Source: Henckelia pumila (Eukaryota; Streptophyta; Magnoliopsida; Lamiales; Gesneriaceae). Taken from it: a DNA stretch of 64,000 nt. Both the position numbers and the translations under genes were made by a program. Shown here piece by piece: positions 1 through 9,730 of this stretch (its first letter is position 1; each line of letters starts with the position of its first letter). Below the pieces are notes generated by a model, which saw nothing but the letters and a program-made list of their open reading frames with translations, searched no databases and was not told the DNA's origin. The stretch spans positions 15,256,763 through 15,320,762 of the forward strand of contig NC_133122.1 in the NCBI RefSeq assembly GCF_033568475.1, read 5' to 3'.

Positions 1-561
1 GAAGTGGGGGAGAGACAGGCTGAGGGACCGGAGTTTATCCAGCAGGCGATAGACATTGTTGATCAGATCAAGAAACGGATTAAGACTCCACAGGATCGTC
101 AGGCCAGCTATGCTAATATCAAGCGTAGGCCTTTGCAGTTCGATGTCGGAGAAAAAGTGTTTCTGAGAGTGTCACCTTTTCGCAAGATTCTCAGATTCGG
201 CCTTAAGGGCAAGTTATCTCCCAGGTTTATCGGTCCGTTTGAGATCTTGGAGAGCATTGGCGATTTGGCTTATCGACTAGCTTTGCCACCGCATCTATCC
301 AGTATTCACGACGTGTTCCACGTATCTCTGTTGCGACGGTATGTGGCGGATGAATCTCATATTCTGCAGCGGTCTGAGGTTCAGGTGAACAAGGATTTGA
401 CCTATGTTGAGAAGCCTTTTCGTATCCTGGATTATAAGGATAAGGTTTTACGGAACAAAGTCATTCCTTTGGTTTTAGTTCAGTGGCAGCGCCGAGGCAC
501 TGAGGAAGCTACTTGGGAGCTTGAGGACAGGATGCGTGAAGACCATCCTGAGTTGTTTTGA
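1..561 (+). CDS. Ty3/gypsy polyprotein, C-terminal part (integrase end plus chromodomain-like tail), cut by window start
   Basis: The open frame enters from outside the window and ends with TGA at 559-561. It covers the C-terminal end of integrase, with the typical motifs VGEKVFLRVSP, KGKLSPRFIGPFEIL, YRLALPP and HDVFHVSLLRRY. A chromodomain-like tail follows (IPLVLVQWQRRGTEEATWE), ending DHPELF. This arrangement is that of plant chromoviruses of the Tekay/Del type, where the tail is thought to steer integration to certain chromatin. It is related to the ends of the elements at 24929 and 63193 but clearly diverged from them. Everything upstream (gag, protease, RT, RNase H, integrase core) lies outside the window, so whether the element is intact cannot be told. 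The part seen has no stop or frameshift. Confidence 0.9.
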   Translation, partial: EVGERQAEGPEFIQQAIDIVDQIKKRIKTPQDRQASYANIKRRPLQFDVGEKVFLRVSPFRKILRFGLKGKLSPRFIGPFEILESIGDLAYRLALPPHLSSIHDVFHVSLLRRYVADESHILQRSEVQVNKDLTYVEKPFRILDYKDKVLRNKVIPLVLVQWQRRGTEEATWELEDRMREDHPELF

Positions 562-678
562 TTTCATTCTTAAGTTGTATTCAGTTGCAAACTCTGTAAA
601 CGTTTGATTTGAATAAAGAATGTTTCTGATTTCTGTATTGCATTCGATACTTAAGATCTGATTTCGAGGACGAAATAT

Positions 679-692
679 CTTAAGTGGGGGAG
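679..692 (+). other. Polypurine tract of the plus-strand gypsy element
   Basis: A purine-rich run (taagtgggggaga) lies directly before the LTR start TGTAGT at 695, where plus-strand DNA synthesis of LTR elements is primed. The palindrome atttcgaggacgaaat at 661-676 sits just before it. Confidence 0.8.
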
Positions 693-763
693 AATGTAGT
701 AGCCCGTACCCTAATTGAGTAATTAAAGGATTTATGCTAATTAAATAAATTGGGTATCAGACG

Positions 764-1033
764 GATCGAAAGCTCCGAAGGCACGATCGGAAGCTCCGAA
801 CAGGATCGGAAGCTCCGATGAGCGATCGGAGGCACCGATAATATTACGTCAGGCATGACGTGTGGTTGGATCGGAAGCTCCGATCAGGATCGGAAACTCC
901 GATCACCCCTATCCGGAGTCAACAAGTGATATTTTGACACGTGGCAGATCAGGATCTTCGGAAGCTCCGATGGCAGGATCGGACGTTCCGATCGAGGTTC
1001 GGACATTCCGATCGAGGATCGGAAGTTCCGATC
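764..1033 (+). promoter_or_regulatory. Array of ten GATCGGAAGCTCCGATC-type palindromes upstream of the LTR TATA box
   Basis: About ten degenerate copies of GATCGGAAGCTCCGATC, arms GATCGGA and TCCGATC around a 3-base centre, fill the U3 part of the LTR. Between them lie a back-to-back TGACGT pair (acgtcaggcatgacgt, 846-861) that recalls the as-1 type bZIP site, and a G-box/ABRE-like CACGTGGC at 938-945. Position just upstream of a TATA box suggests an enhancer; this is inference. Confidence 0.6.
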
Positions 1034-1039
1034 GTTGTC

Positions 1040-1047
1040 TATAAATA
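1040..1047 (+). promoter_or_regulatory. TATA box of the LTR promoter
   Basis: The sequence tataaata follows the palindrome array by a few bases and is followed by a pyrimidine-rich leader. It is the likely start of the retrotransposon transcript about 30 bases downstream, which marks the U3/R boundary. Confidence 0.65.
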
Positions 1048-2332
1048 GAGGGCCGAGGCTTCATTTCCAATTGCCAATTCCGAGTGTTTCTCTCTCCTTT
1101 CTAGTCTATTCGAGTTGTTCTAGCCTTCCTAGGCTTGACCCGGTGGTCGGCGAGGCGTTCGGTAGTCGTAGCGGAGTTGTGCCCAAGTTCTGGAGGCATC
1201 GACATCAAAGGGCTAACGACGGACGAAGGTATAGCTTTTGCTTCCTATAAATATTTAGGAGTATGCAATAGCTTAGTTAAGGCTTTTAGAGCACTTAAAT
1301 GATAGTAGTATCATTTGGCAGTGTAGAGCAGACTATAGGCGTGGACCTAGAGTTGGTAGAGCTTGCACTGATTTGAGGTACGAAAGTACTGTTCGAGATA
1401 TCCTGACTGAGTATACATGTATTATGTGACTGCATGGTTCATATGTCATTGATTTATGCTGCATTCATTTGCATACTGAGCTATCTCCTTCGAGATGCCT
1501 GTTAGTAGGGTTTTTCCCTATCCTGTTAGTGGTTGGACTTCCATCGATTTGGGTCCGGCATATCCACTGGTATTATGGTATGGGAGCCACCTCCTGAAGC
1601 GACGGCACAGCGTGCTACATACCAGGGCCCGGTCTGTCTCTGTTATCTGATCATTGACCTCGAGTTTATAGGGAGTTCACTTTGTATGCATGTATACTCA
1701 TACTCTCGTACTGAGCATTTTATGCTCACGTCTCGTACTCTGTGTTTTTGGACACCCTATTACATGTGGCAGGTTTGTGATTGGACGAGGCGGGTGGATC
1801 CAGGAGGGGCTAGTCAGTGGTTGACCAGCTGGAGCTTCGTCTAGGTTTTATTTCTATTGTTTTGAGGTTGATACAGCTATTCGATTTGGTTGTATATTAT
1901 TTGGATAAATTACAGATTCCTTTACTTGGGATTGTATAATGTTTATGGTTTCCGTAGTTTTATTCTGATATCTAATTAATTAAGTTAATTGCATGTCTAA
2001 GTTCTATTAGTAGGTGATCCGGGTAAGGGTCACTACAGGCCAGCCCCTAATCCACAGCACCAGGACAGCCCCCTTAAAACTCGTAAAATTTTTGCACCGA
2101 CCACTCGACACTAATTTGCCACTTGACCATCCCCAATCCGAAACGACTCCAACTTGAACTGACACAACCCTCATATCCTAGACTCGACCTAGGACCAGAC
2201 CACACCCAGCCCTAGTTGCCCGAACCATCCAGCTGATCTAAAACGCCAATAGCTCTAACGCATCGCTTCAAAAATCTGCACGACTTCAACTTATCATTAA
2301 CCACTCCTAACAAACTTTTCTTTCACCACCAG

Positions 2333-4383
2333 TTTAACGCCCCAGAATTAACCTAATTGAGTTTATTATTGATATTCTGATATTAGAATATTCGAGGGTT
2401 GAATTGATATTTATCAGGGACTATTTTGCAATTTTTGAGGAATTCAGAGTCTAAAGTGCAAATCTGGACTTTATTAGATATTTATACTTGAGTTGACTAC
2501 TTCTCCTTCACTTCACCCCTCCCAACACGCCTTCCCTCCATTGAAGCTTCCCCAAACGCTTCTCCAAGCTTTTGATTTCTCGGTTTTGTTCGATCCGTCC
2601 GATAGAATTTCAATCCGAAGATATATTGTCGATCACCGTCTCGAGAGCTCCATTATGAAGTAAGTTTATTTTATTTCTGCGAGGTTTGAATTTTTGGATG
2701 TTGATGTAATTGGTTTATTTTCGGAGAGGTCGTGCTTGAGATAACTTAGATCATTTATTCGAAGACAGATCGGAAAAAAAATGTCGTTTGGATTTGTTAT
2801 GAATTTTTGAAGTTAATTGAGTAGGGTCAATTTCTGGATTTATGTTTTTGGTCGTGTTCTTGATTGGGGATTGATGTTTTGATGATGCTATGAGTTGTTG
2901 GATAGTTGGTTTTGATGTTTGTAGTTTTTTGGTTGACCGTTTATAGCCGTTATACCGTCAGTTTGAGTTTTTGCAATATCGATTGGTTCGAATGGTTTGA
3001 GCATTGTTTTTGATTGAGTTGAATGTTTATGTCGAGCCTTTATTACTTCTTTACATATTGGTTTGAAGGACGTTGAGTTCGAAGTTGACAGAATTCGATT
3101 CGATTTAGAGATCGTAGTCGGTATAGTATTGATTTCTCTCTTGACGATTGATTTGGATTCGAATAAATTTTGATTTGAGATTCTCATTTGCTTTCCAGTT
3201 TTGGAGCACCTCAAATCGAAGAAAAGGTATAAGTTGACATCGATCGAATGGGATTGAACACTCGAATCTGATTTGATTCTCGAGTTTTCCTAAACCACAT
3301 GCTTGCATATTATTTGATCTTGAATGAGTATTATTTGACTATATGGTCTTATATGATATTCATGAAGTTATTTGATTGCATATCGAATTGTATTGCAATC
3401 ATATTGAGCCTTCATCTTTTATTTGAAAGGGCAGAACCGCCCAAATGCGAAATAGACGTTTTGGAAACTATATTTGAGTGACCTTGTTTGTATGAGTTCT
3501 CTCCAGTGTCAGAAGAATCTTTATAGTTGCTCAAGATCTAGAGGACGTAGATAAGTGACCTTACCCCGATCGGGAGAGTCGGTGGCAAGTTACAAGGTCT
3601 GGTCCTCGGGATCCCAACCGAACGAACGAATTTCCTTTTGATTATCTGATATGATAATCCCGAGTTTTTAAAGACATGCATTTCATATCTAGTATTATCG
3701 AATCACATGTATGTCATATCATGATAATGATATGTTAATTGATATTGCATGTTTATGTTGCTTTTACTGGGATTTATTCTCACCAAAGTTATCCGGCTGT
3801 TGTTTTGTTTTGTATGCGTATTTGGTGACAGGTGGGGCATGATCGAGTCAGAGGAGACTTGGTTAGCATCGAGACCGAGAAATAGAAGTGGGACTTCGGT
3901 TTATGAACTATTAGCATGTCGAACTTTTGTTGTATTTGAAAGCATGTTAGAACTCAACTTGGTTTGGAACTCGTTGTATCGAATAATAGAATATTGATGT
4001 TTGAATGTTGTTGTCACATTTATTTATATCTCGACATGTTTTGTTTTGATTTGAAGTTGGAGTATTGAATGAAATTAATTCCAGATTTTTGGTTCAGAGC
4101 AGGTCTCGCTCGAACGGAGGTTTATTCTCGCTCGAGCAAGGGGTCTCTTATTTTTTGAGGCATATCTTTGCTCGCTCGAGCGAATGTTTCTTACCGCTCG
4201 AGCGAGAGATATTCAGGAGGCCGGACAGGTATTTTCTCGCTCAAGCGGGTGGGCATTTTTCACCGCTCGAGCAAGGCACTGTTCACAAAATGAATTTTTT
4301 TATCCTTTTAAATTTTGGCTAACTCTTGTACGATTATTGCTTATTTTTATCCTAGATTAGATGATTAGAATCGAGATCTCACA
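2333..4383 (+). repeat. Solo LTR with target duplication ACCAG (2051 bp)
   Basis: The segment starts tttaacgcccc (probably a mutated tgtaacgcccc) and ends gatctcaca. It is flanked directly by the same five bases, ACCAG, at 2328-2332 and 4384-4388. No internal coding region, primer site or polypurine tract is attached, which is what recombination between two LTRs leaves behind. It carries a six-unit palindrome array at about 4104-4276. The flanks outside the duplication appear to belong to one minus-strand LTR. Confidence 0.75.
4104..4276. promoter_or_regulatory. Array of CTCGCTCGAGCGAG-type palindromes in the solo LTR
   Basis: Six copies of a palindrome built on ctcgctcgagcgag, some with single changes (cgctcgaacgg, cgctcaagcgg), occur in 170 bases near the 3' side of the LTR. 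Spacing is irregular, 20 to 40 bases. No other function is visible; a protein-binding cluster or RNA hairpins are both possible. Confidence 0.55.
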
Positions 4384-5984
4384 ACCAGCCTATGAACCAC
4401 CCAACACGACACCGTGGGACATCACTTGACTCGTCTCCAGCCCCGAACCAGCCTAGGCCGTAGGCTTCCCTCTCAATCTTAGCTCGAGCCATCACACAAG
4501 CAATCAAGTCCAACAACGTACTCCAAAGACTCCCTCACAACCAGCCCTCAAATCCACCTCAACCACCGTCGATACACCAATAAAACACACCAAAAACAAG
4601 ACTAAATTCACAGCTAGGGCAGCCCCTAGAACATAACCACATAATTTTCGAAATCGCAAGAAAAATGACCACAAAAAGCTTCAAAATTTTAAACACCTTA
4701 CACAACAATGGAAAATCACACCATGGCTCAAAATATAACTCAATATCAACTTAATACAACATGGAAATCTCGAATTTACATAAAAATCCAGCCAAGAACA
4801 TGCTGTAATTTCGAAACCCTAGCTCCAAAGGTGGAAAAATTCGAACTATGATTATAACATGGCAAACACACATAGTAGGCTTACATGGTGAAACAAAAGG
4901 AGAATTTTAGTTGCCTTAAACACAAAAATATTACCAAAAACCAATCTGGGAGAGGGAGAAGATGGAGAGAATCTTGCCCTTGAGTTGAAGGTGGACACCG
5001 GCCGGCAAGAGAGGCGGTGGAGGTGCTGCGGTGGAGGGGGAATGAGGCGACTTGAAAGTTGAAGAAATGGGGGAAAGGGGCGGCGCACACAAGGCGGAGA
5101 GGGAAGGGATTTATTTTGGGTAGGGTTTACATATTTTGCTTGAATTAAGTGTGTGAGTATGTATTTGTGTGTGTAGGTAGGATTTTAAAAGTTGTTACTT
5201 TAAAATTAAAAGAGTTGCTACTAGGATTTTTTTTCACAACTTCTACACTACTCTCACTAATATTACTTAAATTCCCTTATATTTGAAAATTACTAATTGA
5301 AAGGATTTAAATATCCTTTATCCGGGTTTTAAAAATACTAATTTTGAAGATAAATAAATAAACTCTACAATTCTTTGTGAAATAATTATGACTACTCAAA
5401 AATCCTTAGAATAAAGATTTATCTATTTTTCTCAACTTTTAAGTATTTAAAATCTTTAAATAAAAGATACCTCAATATCCTCGGCTCCTCTCGTCGGCCC
5501 TGAAACCACAAAAACTCAAGAATTTTTTTAAAAAATACTTAAATATTTTGATGTCACGCTGATAAATAAAACAGTTAAATAATAAACGGAGCGATTAAAA
5601 TAATTTACATAAAATAGTTGAACATTTAAAAATCATTTAAATAAATACACAAGCGGAATTAAATATTTTTAAAATAAATTGGACAATCAATCACATTTAA
5701 ATAATTAAGCTAGACAGTTAAAATCATTTACATAACTAACCGATAAACTTAAGTCATTTTAAATAAATAAGCTGGACATTTAAAATCATTTAAACAAGCA
5801 AGCTTAAGCCTTTAAAATCATTAAAACAAATAAGTTGCAATAAAATCATTTAGATATATAATTAGCATTTTATTAACGCATAAATCAAATAAAGGATTTA
5901 AATCAATTAAACTTAAAAATAATGTTCATAATATTTATTTAGTTTTATGAATGCGATTTAGTAGATTGGATTTTAGGCGCTACA

Positions 5985-6668
5985 ATTCCTTCTCTCCCCC
6001 TCCTCCCTAAATGGAATTTCGTCCTCGAAATTTAAAACGTAATAACTAGGTTCGGGTACGTTAGGCCTGATCAACACTAAATTTTCTAACTTAATTTGCA
6101 CCCACATAAATTGGCTATAATCAGCTTTCATTGCGCACTCTTATACTTATTGACATCTATACTACCAAGGATCTTACTAACTCCAACTGTAATATAAATT
6201 TACAGTTTTTATTTGTTCCCAAGTGATCTTATCCTAAATGAAATTTTATCACTGCATAAATTTACTTTCGATCTAAATTTACAAACCTAAAACGTCATCC
6301 TACCGCAACTGATAAGTTCTACAACCTACAAATTCTTAGCTAGATCTTTAAGTTATCGCACAACTTACATTTTGCTAATCTTATATCCTTTGTTATTACT
6401 CAAATATTCTCTACATAAAGTCTTACAATGTCTGGTACTTTTCTTAATTCGATAACTTTAAATCCCCAATCTCAAATTCAAGCAATAGAGTCCGTAAAAC
6501 CAATAAATAATTTATGTCGAACTCAACCATAAATTAAAAGCTTTCTCACAACGAGACTATGCTTAATGTCTATTTATCGATTAAGCTTAACACATATATT
6601 ATAGAACTCGAGTTCCTGAGAAGTCCACAAGTTCCCAAAATACTTAGCAACCAAACACTCATCTAGAT
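5985..6668 (-). mobile_element. Remnant of the minus-strand gypsy element interior
   Basis: Next to the minus-strand LTR end at 5984 lie a purine-rich tract and the aatttcgaggacgaaatt palindrome, as at the 3' end of the related elements. Beyond that the minus strand shows no open frame and no recognisable polyprotein, so the coding part is lost or this is a long 3' untranslated region. The right boundary with the CACTA fragment is approximate. Confidence 0.45.
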
Positions 6669-7308
6669 GGGAGATGCAGCAGCTGCAGGTGCTGATGAGT
6701 CAGATGGAGTGGATGATGAATAAGTTTATGTCTGCCATTCAAAAGCGTGGGAGGCAGAAGATGCAGCAGCCCACCGAGGACACACGTGCTCCGAGAAATA
6801 GAAGCACGTTGCGTATTCAGGAACCCACCCATCAGAACGACGACGACGAGGGGTACGACGACGACGAAACACAGGCCCCAAATTGGACACAGTTAGACCG
6901 TAAATTATTGTATCAAATCATATATAAATGTTTGAATTATTAATTTGTTATCAAATTGTGATTTTCTTAATTATTAGCATTATTTAATTATTATTAATAA
7001 TAATAATTAATTAATATCAAAAAATTTAATTTGCAATCTAATTATATATTATAGAATTAACGTTTTTATTATATATATAATATTATCCGCGGTTTATTAT
7101 AAACCGCCGTAAATAGTGCGACGGTTTTTTAAAATCGTGGAAAATATTTTCGACGATTTTTTAAAAATCGTAGCAGATTTTGCCACGGTTTTTAAAAAAC
7201 CGTCGGAAATATTTCTCACGGTTTTTCAAAAACCGTTGCAATGTGTTTCGGCAGGTGATTTTCAACGCTATGAAAAATCGTCGCAAATATCGGAATTTTT
7301 TTGTAGTA
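6669..7308 (+). mobile_element. 3' end of a CACTA (En/Spm-type) DNA transposon, truncated
   Basis: The right end reads ...cgtcgcaaatatcgg...tttttttgtagt at 7281-7307, the reverse of the usual CACTACAAAAA terminus; the last base is A where G is expected. From about 7087 to 7290 there are repeated subterminal units of the type gcgacggttttt and aaaaaccgtcgcaaa in both orientations, typical of transposase-binding sites of this superfamily. A 5' part is absent. The segment also holds the end of a coding sequence (6674-6943). Confidence 0.75.
6674..6943 (+). pseudogene. C-terminal fragment of a CACTA-associated protein
   Basis: The open frame gives about 89 residues: a Met/Gln-rich helix (MQQLQVLMSQMEWMMNKF), a basic stretch, then an acidic run (NDDDEGYDDDE). 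Plant CACTA elements often encode a second protein, or a transposase tail, that ends with a Gln/Met-rich coiled segment of this kind. The frame has no proper start here and abuts the truncation point, so it is a broken 3' end. Assignment rests mostly on its position just inside the CACTA terminus. Confidence 0.45.
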
Positions 7309-8985
7309 AAAGATTTTTTTTTTCTAAATATTGAACACGCACACCTCCATTACCCGTAGAAAAGTTCGCAAATATGTGAACATTTTGTATGCAAATTTAT
7401 TTACCCGAGCGCTCAGTTTTCGCACAAGATTTCATCTATGTGCTAGAAGGAAACGTCGATGTTGCACATTGGGTAGCACCCAATGTGTAGCGTGGAGGCC
7501 TGTCATTGGCCATATAATGTGGGTCCCATATAAAATCATGTGAGCCCCACATGATTTTACCCGATGAAAAGCCTCCGCATAGGCCATGGGGTACTACCCA
7601 ATGGATTGGTGTTTGGTTTGTGTTAATATCAGTGTGTTTATGAATCATGTCTAATCATCATTTGCATCTAAAATTAAATCTGACCATTTAATAACATGTG
7701 TCTCGATAATTTTTTGTACACAACAACATTAATTTTTTTAGATAATATCTTTAAAAATTATAAAACTTTTTAGATCCTGGATCCATGCCTTTATAAAATT
7801 ATTAAACAATGTCTGATTTTTATATAAAAAAAATCCGTTTTGCATCACATATCGTGCACGAGGGAGTGGACTCTGTTTCCAGAATATCGTGTAAGATCCA
7901 TAATTGAAGGGGTGGAGTCGAAGACAATTTATACAAGATTATAATAATAATAAAACAAAGTGTATGAGCAGGTTTCCATGTGAAATTTGAACCCACCACC
8001 TTCTACGAATCGAAGGGCCTCCACATAATACACAACTTCATGCATAATTGCATATACATATGTGATGACATATATCATATCACCACGCAAATTAATGAAT
8101 ATTAAAACTTATTTTTTTCTTCAAAACACTAATAAAAACTTTATAATTAAAAATGGAAATTCAAAACATAAATATTGAAGTTGGATTCTATCGTCGTACT
8201 ACGATAATGTGCAGATTTCTTTTTTTAGAATAAGCAGCAAGAGTATACTTTTCGGCTCTATATATATAGTTATCATTTTTAAAAAATCAACGTGTGTTAC
8301 TTTTGTTAGAAATTGTGACGGAATCAATATGAAAACCGAATCTAGCTAGCTAGGCAACAAAGTGACATAGATCGAGGCACGCTAATAAATAAAACCAACC
8401 TTTTTTTCCCTACACTGAAAGAATTGCCCTAGAATTTAATTTTTTTAGGCCCCGTTATTAAAATAAAATCATATATATATATATAATATTCAATAGTTTA
8501 TAAGGGTCAAAGGTGTGTTCAAGTGCTAAATCAAGAATAATAATAAATTAAGCATAAAGTTCAACAAAATGCAACAGAAATGACAAAACCAAGATCAAGA
8601 AGTCGGTGCATGTTAATGTGTACAGTCCAATCAAATTCAACTGTACTTATACTCAGAAGTTAGAACTGAGGTAAAAATTTATATATATCATGTCTAAAAC
8701 AAAATGAGTAAATAATAACAATAAAAAAAATATTTTGTTTGTCAGGATATTAAATTTCATTTAATTTGTTTTGCCATGTATTTAATTTGGTACCCTCACA
8801 TGGCTTGTCCATTTTTCTTTCCAGACAAATTATAACCAGCTCACATCTTCCAAGAACAATTAAAAAAAAAATTGAAAAATATTTGTTTATTCTTGTGCAA
8901 AATATACAATTCTCGGGCTCCAAATTATTTAAGAGAATCATATCATAATAAATATATTATTTTTAAAAATATAAATTGTACGTCA
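7309..8985. other. Intergenic AT-rich DNA with one foldback element
   Basis: No credible coding frame is seen. It holds a foldback element at 7467-7603, short AT-rich simple repeats (for example near 8471) and a stretch near 7960-8030 whose minus strand has gggttcaaattt, faintly like a Pol III box B. The region ends with the 3' flank of the NHL gene. Confidence 0.6.
7467..7603. repeat. MITE-like foldback element
   Basis: The ends cattgggtag and ctacccaatg are perfect inverted repeats, and the similarity continues inward imperfectly for about 35 bases. A second perfect inverted repeat lies in the centre: taaaatcatgtg (7531-7542) and cacatgatttta (7548-7559). No coding capacity. No clear target duplication was found, so the superfamily is unassigned. 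Confidence 0.55.
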
Positions 8986-9618
8986 TCAAACACTAACGCT
9001 ACAGCCCTGTGAAATCTGATACTTAACTCCATTGCCGACGACAATTCCAGAGTTTTTGCTATTTCCAAGCTGAATACCGACGGGGCAGGTCACGTGGATG
9101 TGATACCGTCCCGTTGTTAAGGAGCCCACCTTCCATTTAAGGCGGCCGTCGATTTTGATCGTCATCTCGATGGGGGCGCCGTCGCTCTGCACCTGGGACA
9201 GCGCGATTCCGTTGTACGGAGCGACGGGGACGTTGCTGCCGTAGACGAACGGAGACCAGACGTTGAAGTCCTTGTGGCCTTGGTAGACCGGAGGGATGAC
9301 GGTGAAGAAGGTGATCTGCTGGTTGGCGTAGGTGGCGTAGACGTAGAGCCTGTCGTAGTAGATGCCGATCCGGGAGTTGGGGTTGTGGGAGTTGACGGTG
9401 ACTTGGACGGAGGTGGAGATGACGTTGGGGGCGGAGACGTTGAGCGCGAAGATGGTGGCGTCTTGGAGGGTGAATCGGGGTTTCTTGGGCTTGAGGATGG
9501 CCCAGGTGAGCAGGACCACCAGCAGGACCACGAAGATGGCGGCGAGGAGGCAGGCGCAGCACCGGAGGAGGGACTTGCGACGCTTGTTTTTGTGGTGACT
9601 GCAGACCTTGTCCGACAT
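8986..9618 (-). CDS. NDR1/HIN1-like (NHL) protein with LEA_2 domain
   Basis: Single-exon gene of 210 residues. A basic N-terminus (KNKRRK) and a Cys pair are followed by one membrane segment at about residues 22-42 (rich in Leu, Val, Ile). An extracytosolic LEA_2-type beta domain follows, with the family's N-x-NPN-x-R-GIYYD motif near residues 76-90. NHL proteins are plasma-membrane anchored. NDR1 and relatives act in defence signalling and wall-membrane adhesion, but most members have no known biochemical role. The length fits the family (about 200-250). The start chosen is the only ATG before the membrane segment. The coding region is clearly more GC-rich than its flanks. The frame is complete, so it is probably functional; which NHL member it matches cannot be settled here. 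Confidence 0.92.
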   Translation of the reverse strand: MSDKVCSHHKNKRRKSLLRCCACLLAAIFVVLLVVLLTWAILKPKKPRFTLQDATIFALNVSAPNVISTSVQVTVNSHNPNSRIGIYYDRLYVYATYANQQITFFTVIPPVYQGHKDFNVWSPFVYGSNVPVAPYNGIALSQVQSDGAPIEMTIKIDGRLKWKVGSLTTGRYHIHVTCPVGIQLGNSKNSGIVVGNGVKYQISQGCSVSV

Positions 9619-9716
9619 GGCTGCAGCTATCGTCGGTGGAGTGGAGTGCTACGTGTGAAGTAGATGGGGGAATGGGATTTTGGGGGTGGGTGTCTACTGT
9701 TTTCTACGGATCAGAT

Positions 9717-9730
9717 CACGTATATATATA
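9717..9730 (-). promoter_or_regulatory. Candidate TATA region of the NHL gene
   Basis: A tatatatata run (9721-9730) lies about 105 bases upstream of the NHL start on the minus strand, next to an ACGT core (cacgta). Position suits a plant TATA box, but simple AT repeats are common here. Confidence 0.35.

Larger units (their letters stand above)
695..2037 (+). repeat. 3' LTR of plus-strand gypsy element (1343 bp)
   Basis: The LTR begins TGTAGTAGCCC right after the polypurine tract and ends GGGTCACTACA, so the ends are inverted repeats (TGTAGT/ACTACA) with the canonical TG and CA. The bases following (ggcca, 2038-2042) would be the target duplication, but the left partner is outside the window. 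Inside are ten copies of an imperfect palindrome (about 764-1033) directly upstream of a TATA box at 1040. The 5' LTR is not in the window, so no insertion age can be given. Confidence 0.85.
2038..5984 (-). repeat. LTR of an older minus-strand gypsy element, interrupted by two insertions
   Basis: Read on the minus strand the LTR starts at 5984 with TGTAGCGCC and is preceded by a purine-rich tract (about 5985-6010) and the same palindrome (6016-6031) that precedes the other gypsy LTRs. It continues leftward to at least 2038. The stretch 2333-4383 is a solo LTR inserted into it, and the plus-strand element ending at 2037 appears to sit in it too. Its far end is therefore outside the window. The minus-strand segment around 5090-4850 is pyrimidine-rich and looks like a transcribed leader. 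Confidence 0.6.

Noticed and set aside
4852..5090. Minus-strand open frames rich in Pro and Ser
   Set aside because: They lie in the leader part of the minus-strand gypsy LTR; composition is that of a pyrimidine-rich untranslated region.
7960..8035. Minus-strand gggttcaaattt resembling a Pol III box B, considered as a tRNA gene or SINE head
   Set aside because: No matching box A at the right distance, no cloverleaf and no target duplication were found.
9137..9663. Long plus and minus frames overlapping the NHL gene (up to 141 aa)
   Set aside because: They are shadows of the GC-rich NHL coding region in other frames, with biased Arg, Asp, Gly and Val content and no domain.
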